From Cohnella silvisoli (lineage in GTDB: Bacteria; Bacillota; Bacilli; Paenibacillales; Paenibacillaceae), in contig NZ_JAIOAP010000001.1 of NCBI RefSeq assembly GCF_021190915.1, forward strand, positions 248,001 to 312,000: a stretch of DNA of 64,000 bases, read 5' to 3'. Below the pieces are notes generated by a model. It searched no databases. It had not been told where the DNA came from and was given only the letters and a program-made list of their open reading frames with translations. Made by a program: the position numbers and the translations under genes. The stretch's first letter is position 1; every line of letters starts with the position of its first letter. Shown piece after piece: positions 8,322 through 17,413 of this stretch.

Positions 8322-8927
8322 ATGAATAGAATTGCTAACTTGCCGGGTTCAACTGGAATTTCATATGTGGCTATTGCTGTAAGGGCCAGCATCGTGTTTA
8401 TCATTCTATGCGGGATCATTTATCCGCTCACGTGCACCGGAATTGCCCAGCTTCTCATGCCGCACAACGCAAACGGCAGCCTCATCAAGGACTCATCCGG
8501 CAATGCAATCGGCTCCGAGCTGATCGGGCAGAAGTTCGCCGATCCGAAGTATTTTCAAGGTCGGGTGTCGAGCATCGACTACAAAGCGGAGGCTTCCGGC
8601 TCGAACAACTACGCTCCGTCCAATCCGGATATGCTGCAACGCACCCGGGATTCCATCGAAGCGTGGAAGAAAGACAACCCGGATGTGCCGATATCCAAGC
8701 TGCCGGTGGCGCTTATCACGAACTCAGGCTCAGGGCTTGATCCTCATATTACTCCGGAATCCGCGGAAGTGCAGATTCCCCGCATCAGCAAGCTGACGGG
8801 CGTACTGGCTGCCGATCTCGAACGATTGGTCAGTAAACATACGGAAAGCCGCGACCTCGGTGTGTTCGGCGAGCCTCGCGTTAATGTGCTGAAGCTGAAC
8901 ATCGAATTGCAGGCTCTGTTGAAATAG
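8322..8927 (+). CDS. kdpC: KdpC, accessory subunit of the Kdp ATPase
   Basis: 201 residues with a single N-terminal membrane helix (about residues 16-40, '[20 protein letters not shown]'). The conserved periplasmic-side region follows with '[18 protein letters not shown]', '[17 protein letters not shown]' and the C-terminal '[11 protein letters not shown]'. KdpC is required for assembly and high-affinity transport of KdpFABC. Follows kdpB by 18 bases with SD 'aggaagagg'. Confidence 0.96.
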   Translation: MNRIANLPGSTGISYVAIAVRASIVFIILCGIIYPLTCTGIAQLLMPHNANGSLIKDSSGNAIGSELIGQKFADPKYFQGRVSSIDYKAEASGSNNYAPSNPDMLQRTRDSIEAWKKDNPDVPISKLPVALITNSGSGLDPHITPESAEVQIPRISKLTGVLAADLERLVSKHTESRDLGVFGEPRVNVLKLNIELQALLK

Positions 8928-8965
8928 CAGCTCGCTTAGGCTGTGCAAGGGAGGAGGAGCCGCAA

Positions 8966-11305
8966 ATGGAAAGCTTTCGCCGTAAGACGCCGGAAGAGTT
9001 GCTGTATTCGATTTTCAAAATTCAGAATGGCCGGCTGAAGGTGTATATCGGTGCCGTAAGCGGCTCCGGCAAAACCTACCATATGCTGCGCGAAGGTCAT
9101 GCTCTGAAAAACCAAGGAATTGACGTGGTGGCATGCGCCGTATCGACCATGCGTCGTCCCGAAACGGTGGAGCAGCTGCAAGGGCTGGAAAAAATTCCGA
9201 GCATCCATTGGATGAAAGGCGCCGTGGAAAAAAAAGATTTGAATCTCGACGAGCTGCTTAAGCGGAATCCCGAAGTCGTGCTTGTTGATGGCCTTGCCCA
9301 CCGCAATAGACCGGAAGCTCGGTTTGCGACCAGGCTCGAGGACATCCAATACTTGCTCGGGCGCGGGATCAGCGTCATTGCGACGGTGAACGTTTACGAG
9401 CTGGAGGGCGTAACGGAGCTTGCCCAGAAGCTTACGGGCATCGAAGCGGAAGCGACGGTTCCGGCCGATACGCTTGAACTGGCGGACGAGGTACGTTTAA
9501 TCGACGTTAGTCCCGAGACGGTGCTGAAACGGATGGACGAAGGTAACCTTCTCAACTTGAATCTTAAGGATCCGGGTTTGTTAAAGCGGGGGAACATCGG
9601 AAAGCTGAGGGAACTCGCCTTGCGCCTGATGGCCGAAGGTGTGAATGAGTCGCTAGAGAAATATCGCGAGAAGGAAGGGCTGGTCGGCCCTTCCGGCGTG
9701 GCCGAGCGCATCCTCGTCTCGGCGCAGTATCATTGGAATGGCTCGATTCACATTCGGCGCGGTCAGCAGATTGCCAAGAGGCTTGGCGGCGATTTAAGAA
9801 TCGTCACGCTAGTAAACCCGCGGAAGCCCTTATCCAAAGAATCGGCGCAATTCAAACGTTCCATAGAGAAGCTGGCGGACAAAATAGGCGCCGAGTTCGA
9901 GGAGTTGCCTGCGCCTTCAAGGCGTAGATTGCCAGCTGCGCTCGTTCGCTATGCCACCTTGAACAACGTAACCCGGATCGTGCTCGGGCATTCCAAGCAA
10001 AGCTTCTGGCAAGATTTCTGGAAAGGTTCGATCGCGGCGGGGATTCTTAAGAAAACTAAGAATGTCGACGTCTATTTCGTGGCGGACCGCGCCGATTACG
10101 AGGGGGAAAGGGTGCTTCCGACCAAATCGTCCGCTTCCCTTCCGGTATCCGATCCCTATCGTCGGTTAAGCTCGGAGGAGATCGAGCAGAAAATCGAGCG
10201 GATCAAACGGGGGAAATTCAAAGTTTACATCGGCGCCGCTCCCGGCGTCGGCAAAACCTACATGATGCTTCGAGAGGGCAACGACCTGCTGCGCAAGAAG
10301 ATCGATGTCGCAATCGGGCTTCTGGAGACGCATGGGCGCGAAGAGACACGGGCGCAGGTAGGCAATCTTCCTACGGTTCCGCGCTCGAAGTTTAATTACA
10401 AGGGAGCGGAGCTGGAGGAAATGGACGTCCCCGCCATCCTTCGCCGGAATCCGGAGGTTGTTCTTATTGATGAGCTTGCCCATACGAATGTTCCGGGCAG
10501 CAAGAACAAGAAGCGGTACGATGATGTCCTTGAAGTGCTGGAAGCGGGAATATCCGTCATCTCTACCTTGAACGTGCAGCACTTGGAAAGTTTGAACGAT
10601 GCTGTCGAACAAATTACGGGAGTACGTGTGCGGGAAACGGTGCCGGATAACATTCTGAGATTGGCGGACGAAGTAGAGCTAATCGACGTAGCCCCGAATG
10701 CATTGCAGCAGAGAATGCGCGAGGGCAAAGTGTATGCGATGGACAAAGTAACGCAAGCGCTCGGCAATTTTTTTAAAACAGGCAATCTGATCGCTTTGCG
10801 GGAACTAGCGCTTAGGGAAATCGCGGACGACGTCGATGAAAGGCTGGAATCGTGGGAGCGGAGCGGCTCGCTTAGAGGGCCATGGAGGAGAGAGAGCATC
10901 TTCGTGTGCGTCACGACGAGCAGCAACGCGGATCGGCTCATTCGCCGTGGCTTCCGTATTGCTTATCGGCTAAAGGCGGAATGGCATGTCATGTATGTGC
11001 ATGTCGGTCGGGAAATAAACGAAGAAGCGGGCAAAAGGATTCAAGCCTTGCAGGATTTGACCGGCAGGCTGGGCGGTAAATACGAGACTCAACATGCCGA
11101 GTCGTTTAAGCAGCTTTCAGACGTGATCCTAGCAAAAGCCGCCGAATATCACAGCACCCAGATGATTGTCGGGCAATCGGCGCGCGGCTTCTGGCAATCC
11201 CTTCGTCGCAAATCCGTCGTGAAAACCATTTTGCGGCATGGTCGTCATATGGATGTGCTGGTCGTTGCAGACTATGATCCTCATATTCGCATAGATAACG
11301 ATTAG
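8966..11305 (+). CDS. KdpD-like sensor with two tandem KdpD-USP units and no histidine kinase domain
   Basis: 779 residues made of two similar halves. Unit 1 (about 20-375) and unit 2 (about 415-775) each have the cytoplasmic KdpD P-loop domain followed by a universal-stress-protein (USP) domain. Walker A motifs are GAVSGSGKT (29-37) and GAAPGVGKT (423-431). The Walker B region is 'VVLIDELAHTNVPGS' in unit 2 (D502, E503) but 'VVLVDGLAHRNRPEA' in unit 1, which loses the acidic residue after D108. The USP halves share 'IVLGHSKQSFWQ' and 'MIVGQSARGFWQ'. No membrane helices, GAF, H-box or ATPase domain follow, and no kdpE is nearby. Kinase-less KdpD proteins are known, and the S. aureus KdpD USP domain binds c-di-AMP. 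A c-di-AMP-responsive modulator of Kdp is an inference. Confidence 0.9.
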   Translation: MESFRRKTPEELLYSIFKIQNGRLKVYIGAVSGSGKTYHMLREGHALKNQGIDVVACAVSTMRRPETVEQLQGLEKIPSIHWMKGAVEKKDLNLDELLKRNPEVVLVDGLAHRNRPEARFATRLEDIQYLLGRGISVIATVNVYELEGVTELAQKLTGIEAEATVPADTLELADEVRLIDVSPETVLKRMDEGNLLNLNLKDPGLLKRGNIGKLRELALRLMAEGVNESLEKYREKEGLVGPSGVAERILVSAQYHWNGSIHIRRGQQIAKRLGGDLRIVTLVNPRKPLSKESAQFKRSIEKLADKIGAEFEELPAPSRRRLPAALVRYATLNNVTRIVLGHSKQSFWQDFWKGSIAAGILKKTKNVDVYFVADRADYEGERVLPTKSSASLPVSDPYRRLSSEEIEQKIERIKRGKFKVYIGAAPGVGKTYMMLREGNDLLRKKIDVAIGLLETHGREETRAQVGNLPTVPRSKFNYKGAELEEMDVPAILRRNPEVVLIDELAHTNVPGSKNKKRYDDVLEVLEAGISVISTLNVQHLESLNDAVEQITGVRVRETVPDNILRLADEVELIDVAPNALQQRMREGKVYAMDKVTQALGNFFKTGNLIALRELALREIADDVDERLESWERSGSLRGPWRRESIFVCVTTSSNADRLIRRGFRIAYRLKAEWHVMYVHVGREINEEAGKRIQALQDLTGRLGGKYETQHAESFKQLSDVILAKAAEYHSTQMIVGQSARGFWQSLRRKSVVKTILRHGRHMDVLVVADYDPHIRIDND

Positions 11306-11445
11306 ATGGGTGAATAGAGGCATATTAAAAAAGAGAGATGGGGCTGTCCCTTTGTATTAAGCTGCTCCGCGTAGGCGAAGAAAGTGCCCTCGCGTAGCGG
11401 GCTAGCGATGTTACGCTGGAGCGAAGGCCACTTGGATTCCAATAA

Positions 11446-11475
11446 TTGACATGCTTTGCGGTTAGCCGTTATACT
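11446..11475 (+). promoter_or_regulatory. Strong sigma-A promoter for the endonuclease-like gene
   Basis: A perfect TTGACA (11446-11451) and TATACT (11470-11475) are spaced by 18 bases, about 108 bases ahead of the chosen start at 11583. The 140 bases before it (from 11306) hold no gene that I can support. Confidence 0.7.
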
Positions 11476-11582
11476 TTCATTATAAAATTCCAAAACAAGG
11501 CATGCGCAGCACGCAGCCGCTCTTTCGTTCAGCGTTAGCTGAATCGGAAGGCGGCTTTATTCGTTTCCGGAGGATGATGCGA

Positions 11583-12275
11583 ATGGATTTCAATACCGCT
11601 TACGAAGCCTTTCTTGAAAAGCACCGCAAAGCGCGTAAGGGAGAACGCCTAAGAAGGCTTATCGAAGGTCACGGCTTCTTGGAAAAACTGATTCTGGAAA
11701 ATGTCTGGTGGCCGGCTATCGGACACTTCGACCATTTGCATCCGGAATACGAGGTATCCGATTTTCGCGACGGTACCCGTTTTCTCGATTACGCCTTTCT
11801 TCCGGGCGTCGTGCGCTTGAATATCGAAGGAGACGGATTGGAAACTCATGCGCGAAAAATCAGTCTGTCCGGCTTCGACGACGACCGGATCAGACAAAAC
11901 CATCTGATCCTAGACGGATGGAAAGTTTTACGGTTCACACACAATATGCTCAAAGAACGCCCGCGATTGTGCCAGCAAATGCTTTTGCAGTTCATGGGAA
12001 CGATTTATGGCAAGCAGAGTGCAGGCGGATTTTCAGGCATTCGACTCTCGCCCGAAGAAAGGGAAATCCTGCGGCTTGCTTTCCGTTTACGTCTAGTAAA
12101 GCCTATGCGTCCGAAAGATGTCGCAGAGCTGCTGCAAGTTGAAGGACAGAAAGCGAGAAAGTTGCTTCACGGTTTAATCGATAAGGAATATCTTCTGCCA
12201 GCGGGAAAAGGGACCCATCGAATAAACGCTTTCTTGCTGTCACCTAAGGCCAAATGGGACGATCTGGCTCCATAA
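11583..12275 (+). CDS. Paenibacillus-type protein with endonuclease-like N-domain and winged-helix-like C-domain
   Basis: 230 residues from ATG 11583, chosen because 'ggagg' lies 10 bases upstream. The open frame runs further 5' but without a ribosome site. The region 'FLEKLILENVWWPAIGHFDH' then 'HPEYEVSDFRDGTRFLDYAF' and 'VRLNIEGDG...LDGWKVLRFT' resembles the restriction-endonuclease-like fold of DUF559/Vsr-type proteins ('D...E.xG' core). Here the central strand reads 'RLNIEGDG' instead of a clean ExK, so nuclease activity is uncertain. The C-terminal ~70 residues ('LRLVKPMRPKDVAELLQVEG...ARKLLHGLIDK') look like a helix-turn-helix. Proteins of this build are common in Paenibacillus and are often mislabelled as regulators. 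Role unknown. Confidence 0.75.
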   Translation: MDFNTAYEAFLEKHRKARKGERLRRLIEGHGFLEKLILENVWWPAIGHFDHLHPEYEVSDFRDGTRFLDYAFLPGVVRLNIEGDGLETHARKISLSGFDDDRIRQNHLILDGWKVLRFTHNMLKERPRLCQQMLLQFMGTIYGKQSAGGFSGIRLSPEEREILRLAFRLRLVKPMRPKDVAELLQVEGQKARKLLHGLIDKEYLLPAGKGTHRINAFLLSPKAKWDDLAP

Positions 12276-12553
12276 GAGCGAGGCGGCGACTACCATTATG
12301 ATGTTATTCATCGTATCAGTCCGAGTTTCGTGCATTCGGCTAGACGATAAGATATAAAATATCGTATCGGCGTCGTTTTGAGCTTAAAATACTGAATTTA
12401 CTCCCCCATACGATGAAAATCATCATTAGAAACAAAAAATGACCTAACGACTCGTGCAATACGATGAAAAGCATCGTAAGCACACAGACGAAATAGGTCA
12501 GCCCTTTTAGGACTGCCCTTACCCCGAATTTTATACTCTCTGGCGTGTATGCC

Positions 12554-12600
12554 AAAAAAAGCCGTCCCGCAACCACTTTCATAGTTGTCGGGACGGCTTT
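12554..12600 (-). terminator. Terminator of the cyclophilin gene
   Basis: 'agccgtcccg-caac' pairs with 'gttgtcgggacggct', and on the minus strand it is followed by T7 (plus-strand 'aaaaaaag' at 12554-12561). It lies just past the stop of the minus-strand gene at 12614. Confidence 0.85.
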
Positions 12601-12613
12601 CATCTTTTCCGTC

Positions 12614-13318
12614 TTACTTAATGGTTTCCGGTTCCGGAGCGTCGGCTCCACGGGTGTCCACGGTCACTTTCTTCATGACCGGCGGCGTTTTCGGACGATC
12701 GTTGCGATCCCGGTCGAGCTTCACGATATCGTTTACGACATCCATGCCTTCGGTGACTTTGCCGAATGCGGCGTAAGCGCCATCCAAATGCGGAGAATCG
12801 GCGACCATAAGGAAAAATTGGGAGCCTGCGCTATTCGGATCTTGGGCACGGGCCATCGAGAGAACGCCGGCCGTATGCTTCAGATCGTTCTTGAAGCCGT
12901 TTTGGGTGAATTCACCGGCTATGGAGTAGCCTGGACCGCCCATTCCCGTTCCGTCGGGATCGCCGCCTTGAATCATGAAGCCGGGGATGATGCGGTGGAA
13001 AATCGTTCCGTCGTAAAATCCTTTTTTCACGAGGGAGATGAAATTGTTCACGGTATTCGGCGCGACTTTCGGATAAAGCTCGACTTTGATGGTTTTGCCG
13101 CTGTCCATTTCAATGGTGACGATAGGGTTATCGCCTGTTGTGTCTACTCCGTTCACTGGGGAAGCCTCCTGTGTGGATACAGCGGGAGCACCGTTACCGG
13201 TGGCCGTTGCATCGTTAGTTTGATTTGTGTTTTTCTTACTGCCGCATCCTGTTAAGATGAGCAGAAGGGCAATAAGCGTAAGAAGAGAAACGGCCAATCG
13301 ATTTTTCGCGATAAACAA
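12614..13318 (-). CDS. Cyclophilin-type peptidyl-prolyl cis-trans isomerase, lipoprotein
   Basis: 234 residues from a TTG start at 13318, chosen because 'aaggggg' lies 8 bases before it; the open frame extends further upstream without support. The N-terminus 'FIAKNRLAVSLLTLIALLLI' followed by LTGC is a lipoprotein signal, so the enzyme sits outside the membrane. The cyclophilin domain occupies about residues 70-225 with 'FHRIIPGFMIQGGDP', 'GTGMGGPGYSIAGEF', 'LSMARAQDPNSAGSQFF' and 'YAAFGKV'. The catalytic Arg is in 'FHR' and the Phe/Gln pair in 'GSQFF'. It would assist folding of exported proteins. The linker (about 30-70) is rich in Thr, Asn and Gly. Single gene, divergent from the ABC exporter pair. 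Confidence 0.92.
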   Translation of the reverse strand: MFIAKNRLAVSLLTLIALLLILTGCGSKKNTNQTNDATATGNGAPAVSTQEASPVNGVDTTGDNPIVTIEMDSGKTIKVELYPKVAPNTVNNFISLVKKGFYDGTIFHRIIPGFMIQGGDPDGTGMGGPGYSIAGEFTQNGFKNDLKHTAGVLSMARAQDPNSAGSQFFLMVADSPHLDGAYAAFGKVTEGMDVVNDIVKLDRDRNDRPKTPPVMKKVTVDTRGADAPEPETIK

Positions 13319-13467
13319 TTTCAGATCCCCCTTGTCCTCTTTTTCCTTTTGTATCATATCATTTGCTGAAAAGGGAATCCACCCAAGGGTTTTCAACTAA
13401 GGACGATTGTAAGGTAAAATGTAATAGGGATAGCTTCAGAGGGCATCACTCGCCGGAGGGACGCGTA

Positions 13468-15210
13468 ATGAAACAAATTGCATTTTATCTGAAGAAATAT
13501 CGTGCAGCCGCCATTATGGCCATATTCCTAATGTTGGTCGAGCTTACAGTGGAGCTTATTCAACCGCTGCTCATTTCGCAAATTATAGATGATGGCATAA
13601 CGCTGCAAAACGGTTCCGTAGTGTTGCTATGGAGCGGCATTCTAGTCGGGGGTACTTTAATCGCGTTCGGTGCCGGAATACTGAGCTCTTTTTACGCGGC
13701 GCATGCGAGTCAAAGTTTGGGATACGATCTTCGGGAGAAGCTCTATGGCAAGGTGCAATCGTTCACTTACGCCGTCTTTAACCGATTTGCCACCTCGTCT
13801 CTCATTACCCGTTTGACGAATGACGTAACGCAGGTTCAGGATACGACGTTCATGGGTCTTCGTTTCATGCTGCGCGTGCCGTTAGTCGTCATAGGCAGCA
13901 TGATTATGGCGCTTGTCGTGCATGCGGAGCTCGGATTTCTGCTGCTTCTGACCGTACCCGCGCTATTTTTGTTTGTTGTCTGGATCGTGAAGAAGGCGGC
14001 TATTTTGTTCAAAAAAGTGCAGCAGAGACTCGATACGGTTAATGGGGTCATGCAGGAAAACATGACGGGGATGCGTCTCATTCGCGTGTTCGTGCGAAGG
14101 GAGCAAGAAGCGGCACGATTTGCCCGGCACAGCGGGGAATTGATGCAGAGCTCGACCTCGGCGTTGAGGTTAACCGAAATTACGCTGCCGTTCATCGTGC
14201 TCATTATGAATGCGGGGATTATCGCGGTGCTGTGGTTCGGGCACCTTGAAATTCGCGCCGGCAGCGCCACGACGGGCGAAGTGGTGGCGATCGTGAATTA
14301 TTCGCTCCGAACGGCAGGCGCGTTATCGGCGATGTCGATGCTCGTGTCCGCCTTCTCCAGAGCGCGGGCTTCCGCGCAACGGATTAGCGAGGCGCTCGCA
14401 ACGGACAGCGGCCAGACCGATGCCGCGCAAACCGCCCGGAAAACCGGCGGCATAAGCGAGGGTAGTGTCGAATTCGAGAATGTTTCTTTTCAATATCCGA
14501 ATACGGATGCTCCCGTGCTCGAGGATATTTCGTTTAAGGTTAGTCCCGGTCAAACGGTTGCTATTCTCGGCGCGACGGGCTCCGGGAAGTCGTCGCTTAT
14601 GCAACTGGTTCTTCGCTTGTACGAGGAGGACCAGGGAGTCATTCGGATCGACGGGCGCGATGTGCGCGAACTGGATACTTTGCATCTTCACGACTCTATT
14701 GGTTACGTACCGCAGGAAGTGCTGCTATTCACGGGAACGATCCGAGACAATATCGCCTGGGGACTCGATAACGCAAGTTTGGAACAGATCATGGAGTCTG
14801 CCAAGTCGGCGCAAATTCACGATACGATCGAGCAGCTTCCTAACGGATATGACACTTTGCTAGGGCAACGCGGAGTGAATTTGTCGGGCGGGCAGAAGCA
14901 GCGAATTTCAATTGCGCGGGCGCTTATCCGCAAACCCGCCATTTTGCTGCTGGACGATAGCACAAGCGCGTTGGACGTTCGGACGGAAGCCGCTCTTCTT
15001 AAGGCTCTAAATGATATGTCCTGCACGACGTTCCTCATTACGCAGAAAATCAGCTCCACCCTGAACGCGGATCTTATACTGCTGCTGGATGACGGCCATT
15101 TGATCGCGCAAGGAAATCATGAGCAGCTCATGGAAAACCAATCCCTATATCGGCGCATCTTTGAGTCGCAATTCGGAGAGGAGGGTTCGCATGTGGGAAG
15201 CGTTAAGTGA
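13468..15210 (+). CDS. ABC exporter half-transporter with degenerate ATP site (YheI-like partner 1)
   Basis: 580 residues from ATG 13468 (SD 'ggaggg'). Six membrane helices fill roughly residues 15-300, then the nucleotide-binding domain: Walker A 'GATGSGKSS', signature 'LSGGQKQR', Walker B 'ILLLDDSTSALD' and switch region 'FLITQKISST'. The catalytic Glu after Walker B is Asp and the switch His is Gln, so this subunit's own ATP site is non-canonical. It overlaps the next gene by 20 bases. The partner carries canonical residues. The pair matches the heterodimeric multidrug exporter type (YheIH, TM287/288). Substrate unknown. Confidence 0.93.
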   Translation: MKQIAFYLKKYRAAAIMAIFLMLVELTVELIQPLLISQIIDDGITLQNGSVVLLWSGILVGGTLIAFGAGILSSFYAAHASQSLGYDLREKLYGKVQSFTYAVFNRFATSSLITRLTNDVTQVQDTTFMGLRFMLRVPLVVIGSMIMALVVHAELGFLLLLTVPALFLFVVWIVKKAAILFKKVQQRLDTVNGVMQENMTGMRLIRVFVRREQEAARFARHSGELMQSSTSALRLTEITLPFIVLIMNAGIIAVLWFGHLEIRAGSATTGEVVAIVNYSLRTAGALSAMSMLVSAFSRARASAQRISEALATDSGQTDAAQTARKTGGISEGSVEFENVSFQYPNTDAPVLEDISFKVSPGQTVAILGATGSGKSSLMQLVLRLYEEDQGVIRIDGRDVRELDTLHLHDSIGYVPQEVLLFTGTIRDNIAWGLDNASLEQIMESAKSAQIHDTIEQLPNGYDTLLGQRGVNLSGGQKQRISIARALIRKPAILLLDDSTSALDVRTEAALLKALNDMSCTTFLITQKISSTLNADLILLLDDGHLIAQGNHEQLMENQSLYRRIFESQFGEEGSHVGSVK

Positions 15211-17038
15211 ACCCTTCCGTCACCGGCAGCCAAAGGCGAAAGGCTCTGTGAATGTTGTTAACCAGGCGACTGCCGGTGCGGGCAAACGCCCGAAGCCGAA
15301 AGCGAAGGACTGGAAAGTGACGCTAAAACGGATGTGGCATTACCTGTCCCATCGCAAAGGGCGATTAATCTTAGTATTGCTGATGGTTTTGATGAGCTCC
15401 GCGCTCACCTTGCTTGGGCCTTACATGATTGGAAGAGCGATTGATCATTATTTAGAAGGGCCCGGGGGTACGCCTTGGCTGTTGTTCCTCTCTGGTCTCG
15501 CGGCGGTTTACCTATTAAATTCGTTAGTCAGCTGGCTGCAAAATATATGGATGATCGCGATCGCGCAGGAGACCGTGTACCGGATGCGCGTCGATCTGTT
15601 CGGCCACCTTCATCGCCTGCCCATTCCGTTTTTTGCCAAGAGGCAGCGCGGGGAATTAATGAGCCGTATGACCAATGACATAGACAATGTGAGTTCTACG
15701 CTCAACAGCTCCGCCATTCAGGTTTTCTCAAGCATACTCATACTCGTCGGCACGGTTATCGTGATGCTGTTGCTAAGCCCGCTGCTTACAGTGCTGACTT
15801 TCCTCGTTGTTCCGCTCATGGCGCTTGGGATGAAGTGGATAACGCGAAGAACCGGCGTGTTGTTCAAGGAGCGTCAGCGTAACCTCGGCGATTTGAATGG
15901 ATACATCGAAGAGACGCTGTCTGGCCAGCGGATCATTAAAGCTTTTTCCCAGGAGGAACGCGTCATTCGCGAGTTCCGCGAGCGCAATGAACGAATCAAG
16001 CTGTCGGGCTTCTGGGCGCAGACGATTTCGGGTTTCATCCCGAAGCTTATGAACGGGCTTAATAATTTAAGCTTTGCCGTTATTGCCGGCGTTGGAGGCA
16101 TTCTCGCCATTCGGGATGTGATAACTGTAGGAGTTATCGTTATTTTCGTCGAATATGCCAGACAGTTCACAAGGCCGCTTAACGATCTCGCGAACCAGTG
16201 GAATACGCTTTTGTCCGCCATCGCGGGGGCCGAGCGGGTATTCGAGGTGTTGGACGAGGAAGTGGAAGCCAAGGATGAAAGCTCAGCCTTATCTTTACAA
16301 TCGATACAGGGTGCGGTCGTTTTCTCCCGTGTGTCCTTCTCCTATGACAAGGGCGAAGAGACTTTATCCGATATCAGCTTTGAAGTGCAGCCGGGCGAGA
16401 CGGTAGCTATTATCGGACCTACCGGTGCCGGCAAAACATCGCTTATTCAGCTGCTTTCCCGCTTCTACGAAGCCGATTCCGGGACCATAACCGTTGACGG
16501 ACATGACATTTCGTCAATAAAGCGGGAAAGCCTCCGCTCTCATATGGCATTCGTGCTGCAGGACTCCTTCCTTTTCGAAGGAACGATTCGCGATAACATC
16601 CGTTACGGTAAATTGGACGCGACCGATGAGGAAGTAGAGGCCGCCGCGAAGCTGGCGAACGCCCATTCGTTCATCGTGCGGCTGTCCGGCGGGTATGACA
16701 AGGTTCTGCACGGAGACGGCAGCGGGATTAGCCAAGGACAGAAGCAGCTGCTGGCGATAGCGCGGGCGATTCTGGCCGATCCGGCCATTTTAGTGCTGGA
16801 TGAAGCTACGAGCAGCATCGATACCGTGACGGAGATCAAAATCCAGGAAGGGCTGCAACGTTTGATGGCGGGACGTACAAGCTTCGTGATCGCCCATCGG
16901 TTAAATACGATTCGCCGAGCGGACCAGATTCTCGTACTTAAGGACGGGTGCCTTCTTGAAATGGGCTCGCATGACGAGTTGCTGACTAAACGTGGTCTTT
17001 ACAATGACCTCTACCACGGGTATGGTCAACTGCAGTAG
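15191..17038 (+). CDS. ABC exporter half-transporter with canonical ATP site (YheH-like partner 2)
   Basis: 615 residues from ATG 15191 (SD 'gagagga...gg'), translationally coupled to the preceding gene. An N-terminal basic, glycine- and lysine-rich tail of about 45 residues ('RQPKAKGSVNVVNQ...KRPKPKAKDW') precedes six membrane helices. The NBD has Walker A 'GPTGAGKTS', Walker B 'ILVLDEATSSID' with the catalytic Glu, and 'VIAHRLNTI' with the switch His. Its signature motif is 'ISQGQKQ' rather than 'LSGGQ'. In the heterodimer that altered signature would face the altered Walker B of partner 1, giving one degenerate and one active site. Drug or lipid export is likely. Confidence 0.93.
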   Translation: MWEALSEPFRHRQPKAKGSVNVVNQATAGAGKRPKPKAKDWKVTLKRMWHYLSHRKGRLILVLLMVLMSSALTLLGPYMIGRAIDHYLEGPGGTPWLLFLSGLAAVYLLNSLVSWLQNIWMIAIAQETVYRMRVDLFGHLHRLPIPFFAKRQRGELMSRMTNDIDNVSSTLNSSAIQVFSSILILVGTVIVMLLLSPLLTVLTFLVVPLMALGMKWITRRTGVLFKERQRNLGDLNGYIEETLSGQRIIKAFSQEERVIREFRERNERIKLSGFWAQTISGFIPKLMNGLNNLSFAVIAGVGGILAIRDVITVGVIVIFVEYARQFTRPLNDLANQWNTLLSAIAGAERVFEVLDEEVEAKDESSALSLQSIQGAVVFSRVSFSYDKGEETLSDISFEVQPGETVAIIGPTGAGKTSLIQLLSRFYEADSGTITVDGHDISSIKRESLRSHMAFVLQDSFLFEGTIRDNIRYGKLDATDEEVEAAAKLANAHSFIVRLSGGYDKVLHGDGSGISQGQKQLLAIARAILADPAILVLDEATSSIDTVTEIKIQEGLQRLMAGRTSFVIAHRLNTIRRADQILVLKDGCLLEMGSHDELLTKRGLYNDLYHGYGQLQ

Positions 17039-17191
17039 TCGGACTTCACCTTATGGGAATCTGCTTGTTTATTTTAAAAAGTTGCAAATCTGTGAACCTT
17101 CGGCTTACCATTATCATAATGGATGGAAACTCATGTTATAATAAGGACAATGAGTCCGGAACGGCTTAACAAACAGAAAGGTTGTTGAACG

Positions 17192-17413
17192 ATGAATACA
17201 TTTGAAGATTGGAACCAGAAAGCCAAGAAAACCTTTAACGCTACCAGCACGGAAGAAGTGCTTACGATTACCGAAGCAGGCAATCTGCTCGGACTTACTA
17301 AAGACCAAATGAAAGTATTCGTGGATAAGCAAGGACTTACCAAGATGCCTATCATGAGAAGCGTTCATCGTTATCTCTTGCTTAAGAGCGAGATCGACCA
17401 GATCGTAGGATGA
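17192..17413 (+). CDS. Small helix-turn-helix-like protein
   Basis: 73 residues behind SD 'gaaagg'. The central part 'LTITEAGNLLGLTKDQMKVFVDKQGL...RSVHRYLLLKSEID' looks like an excisionase/MerR-type helix-turn-helix: an entry helix, 'LGLT' turn, recognition helix, then a wing ending 'RYLLLKSEID'. A TATAAT at 17137-17142 suggests its own promoter. Its stop overlaps the start of the next gene (ATGA at 17410), so the two are co-translated. No phage or integrase gene is near. Function unknown, DNA binding inferred. Confidence 0.7.
   Translation: MNTFEDWNQKAKKTFNATSTEEVLTITEAGNLLGLTKDQMKVFVDKQGLTKMPIMRSVHRYLLLKSEIDQIVG

Noticed and set aside
11302..11493. 63-codon minus-strand frame between the KdpD-like and endonuclease-like genes
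   Set aside because: Overlaps the strong plus-strand promoter and has no ribosome site; reads like a translated intergenic repeat.
12340..12651. Minus-strand frame with a hydrophobic C-terminal half ('LKGLTYFVCVLTMLFIVLHE')
   Set aside because: Starts inside the cyclophilin gene and runs through its terminator. An internal start could give a ~50-residue membrane peptide, but no ribosome site supports it.
12614..13255. Plus-strand frame opposite the cyclophilin gene
   Set aside because: Shadow of a clear cyclophilin lipoprotein.
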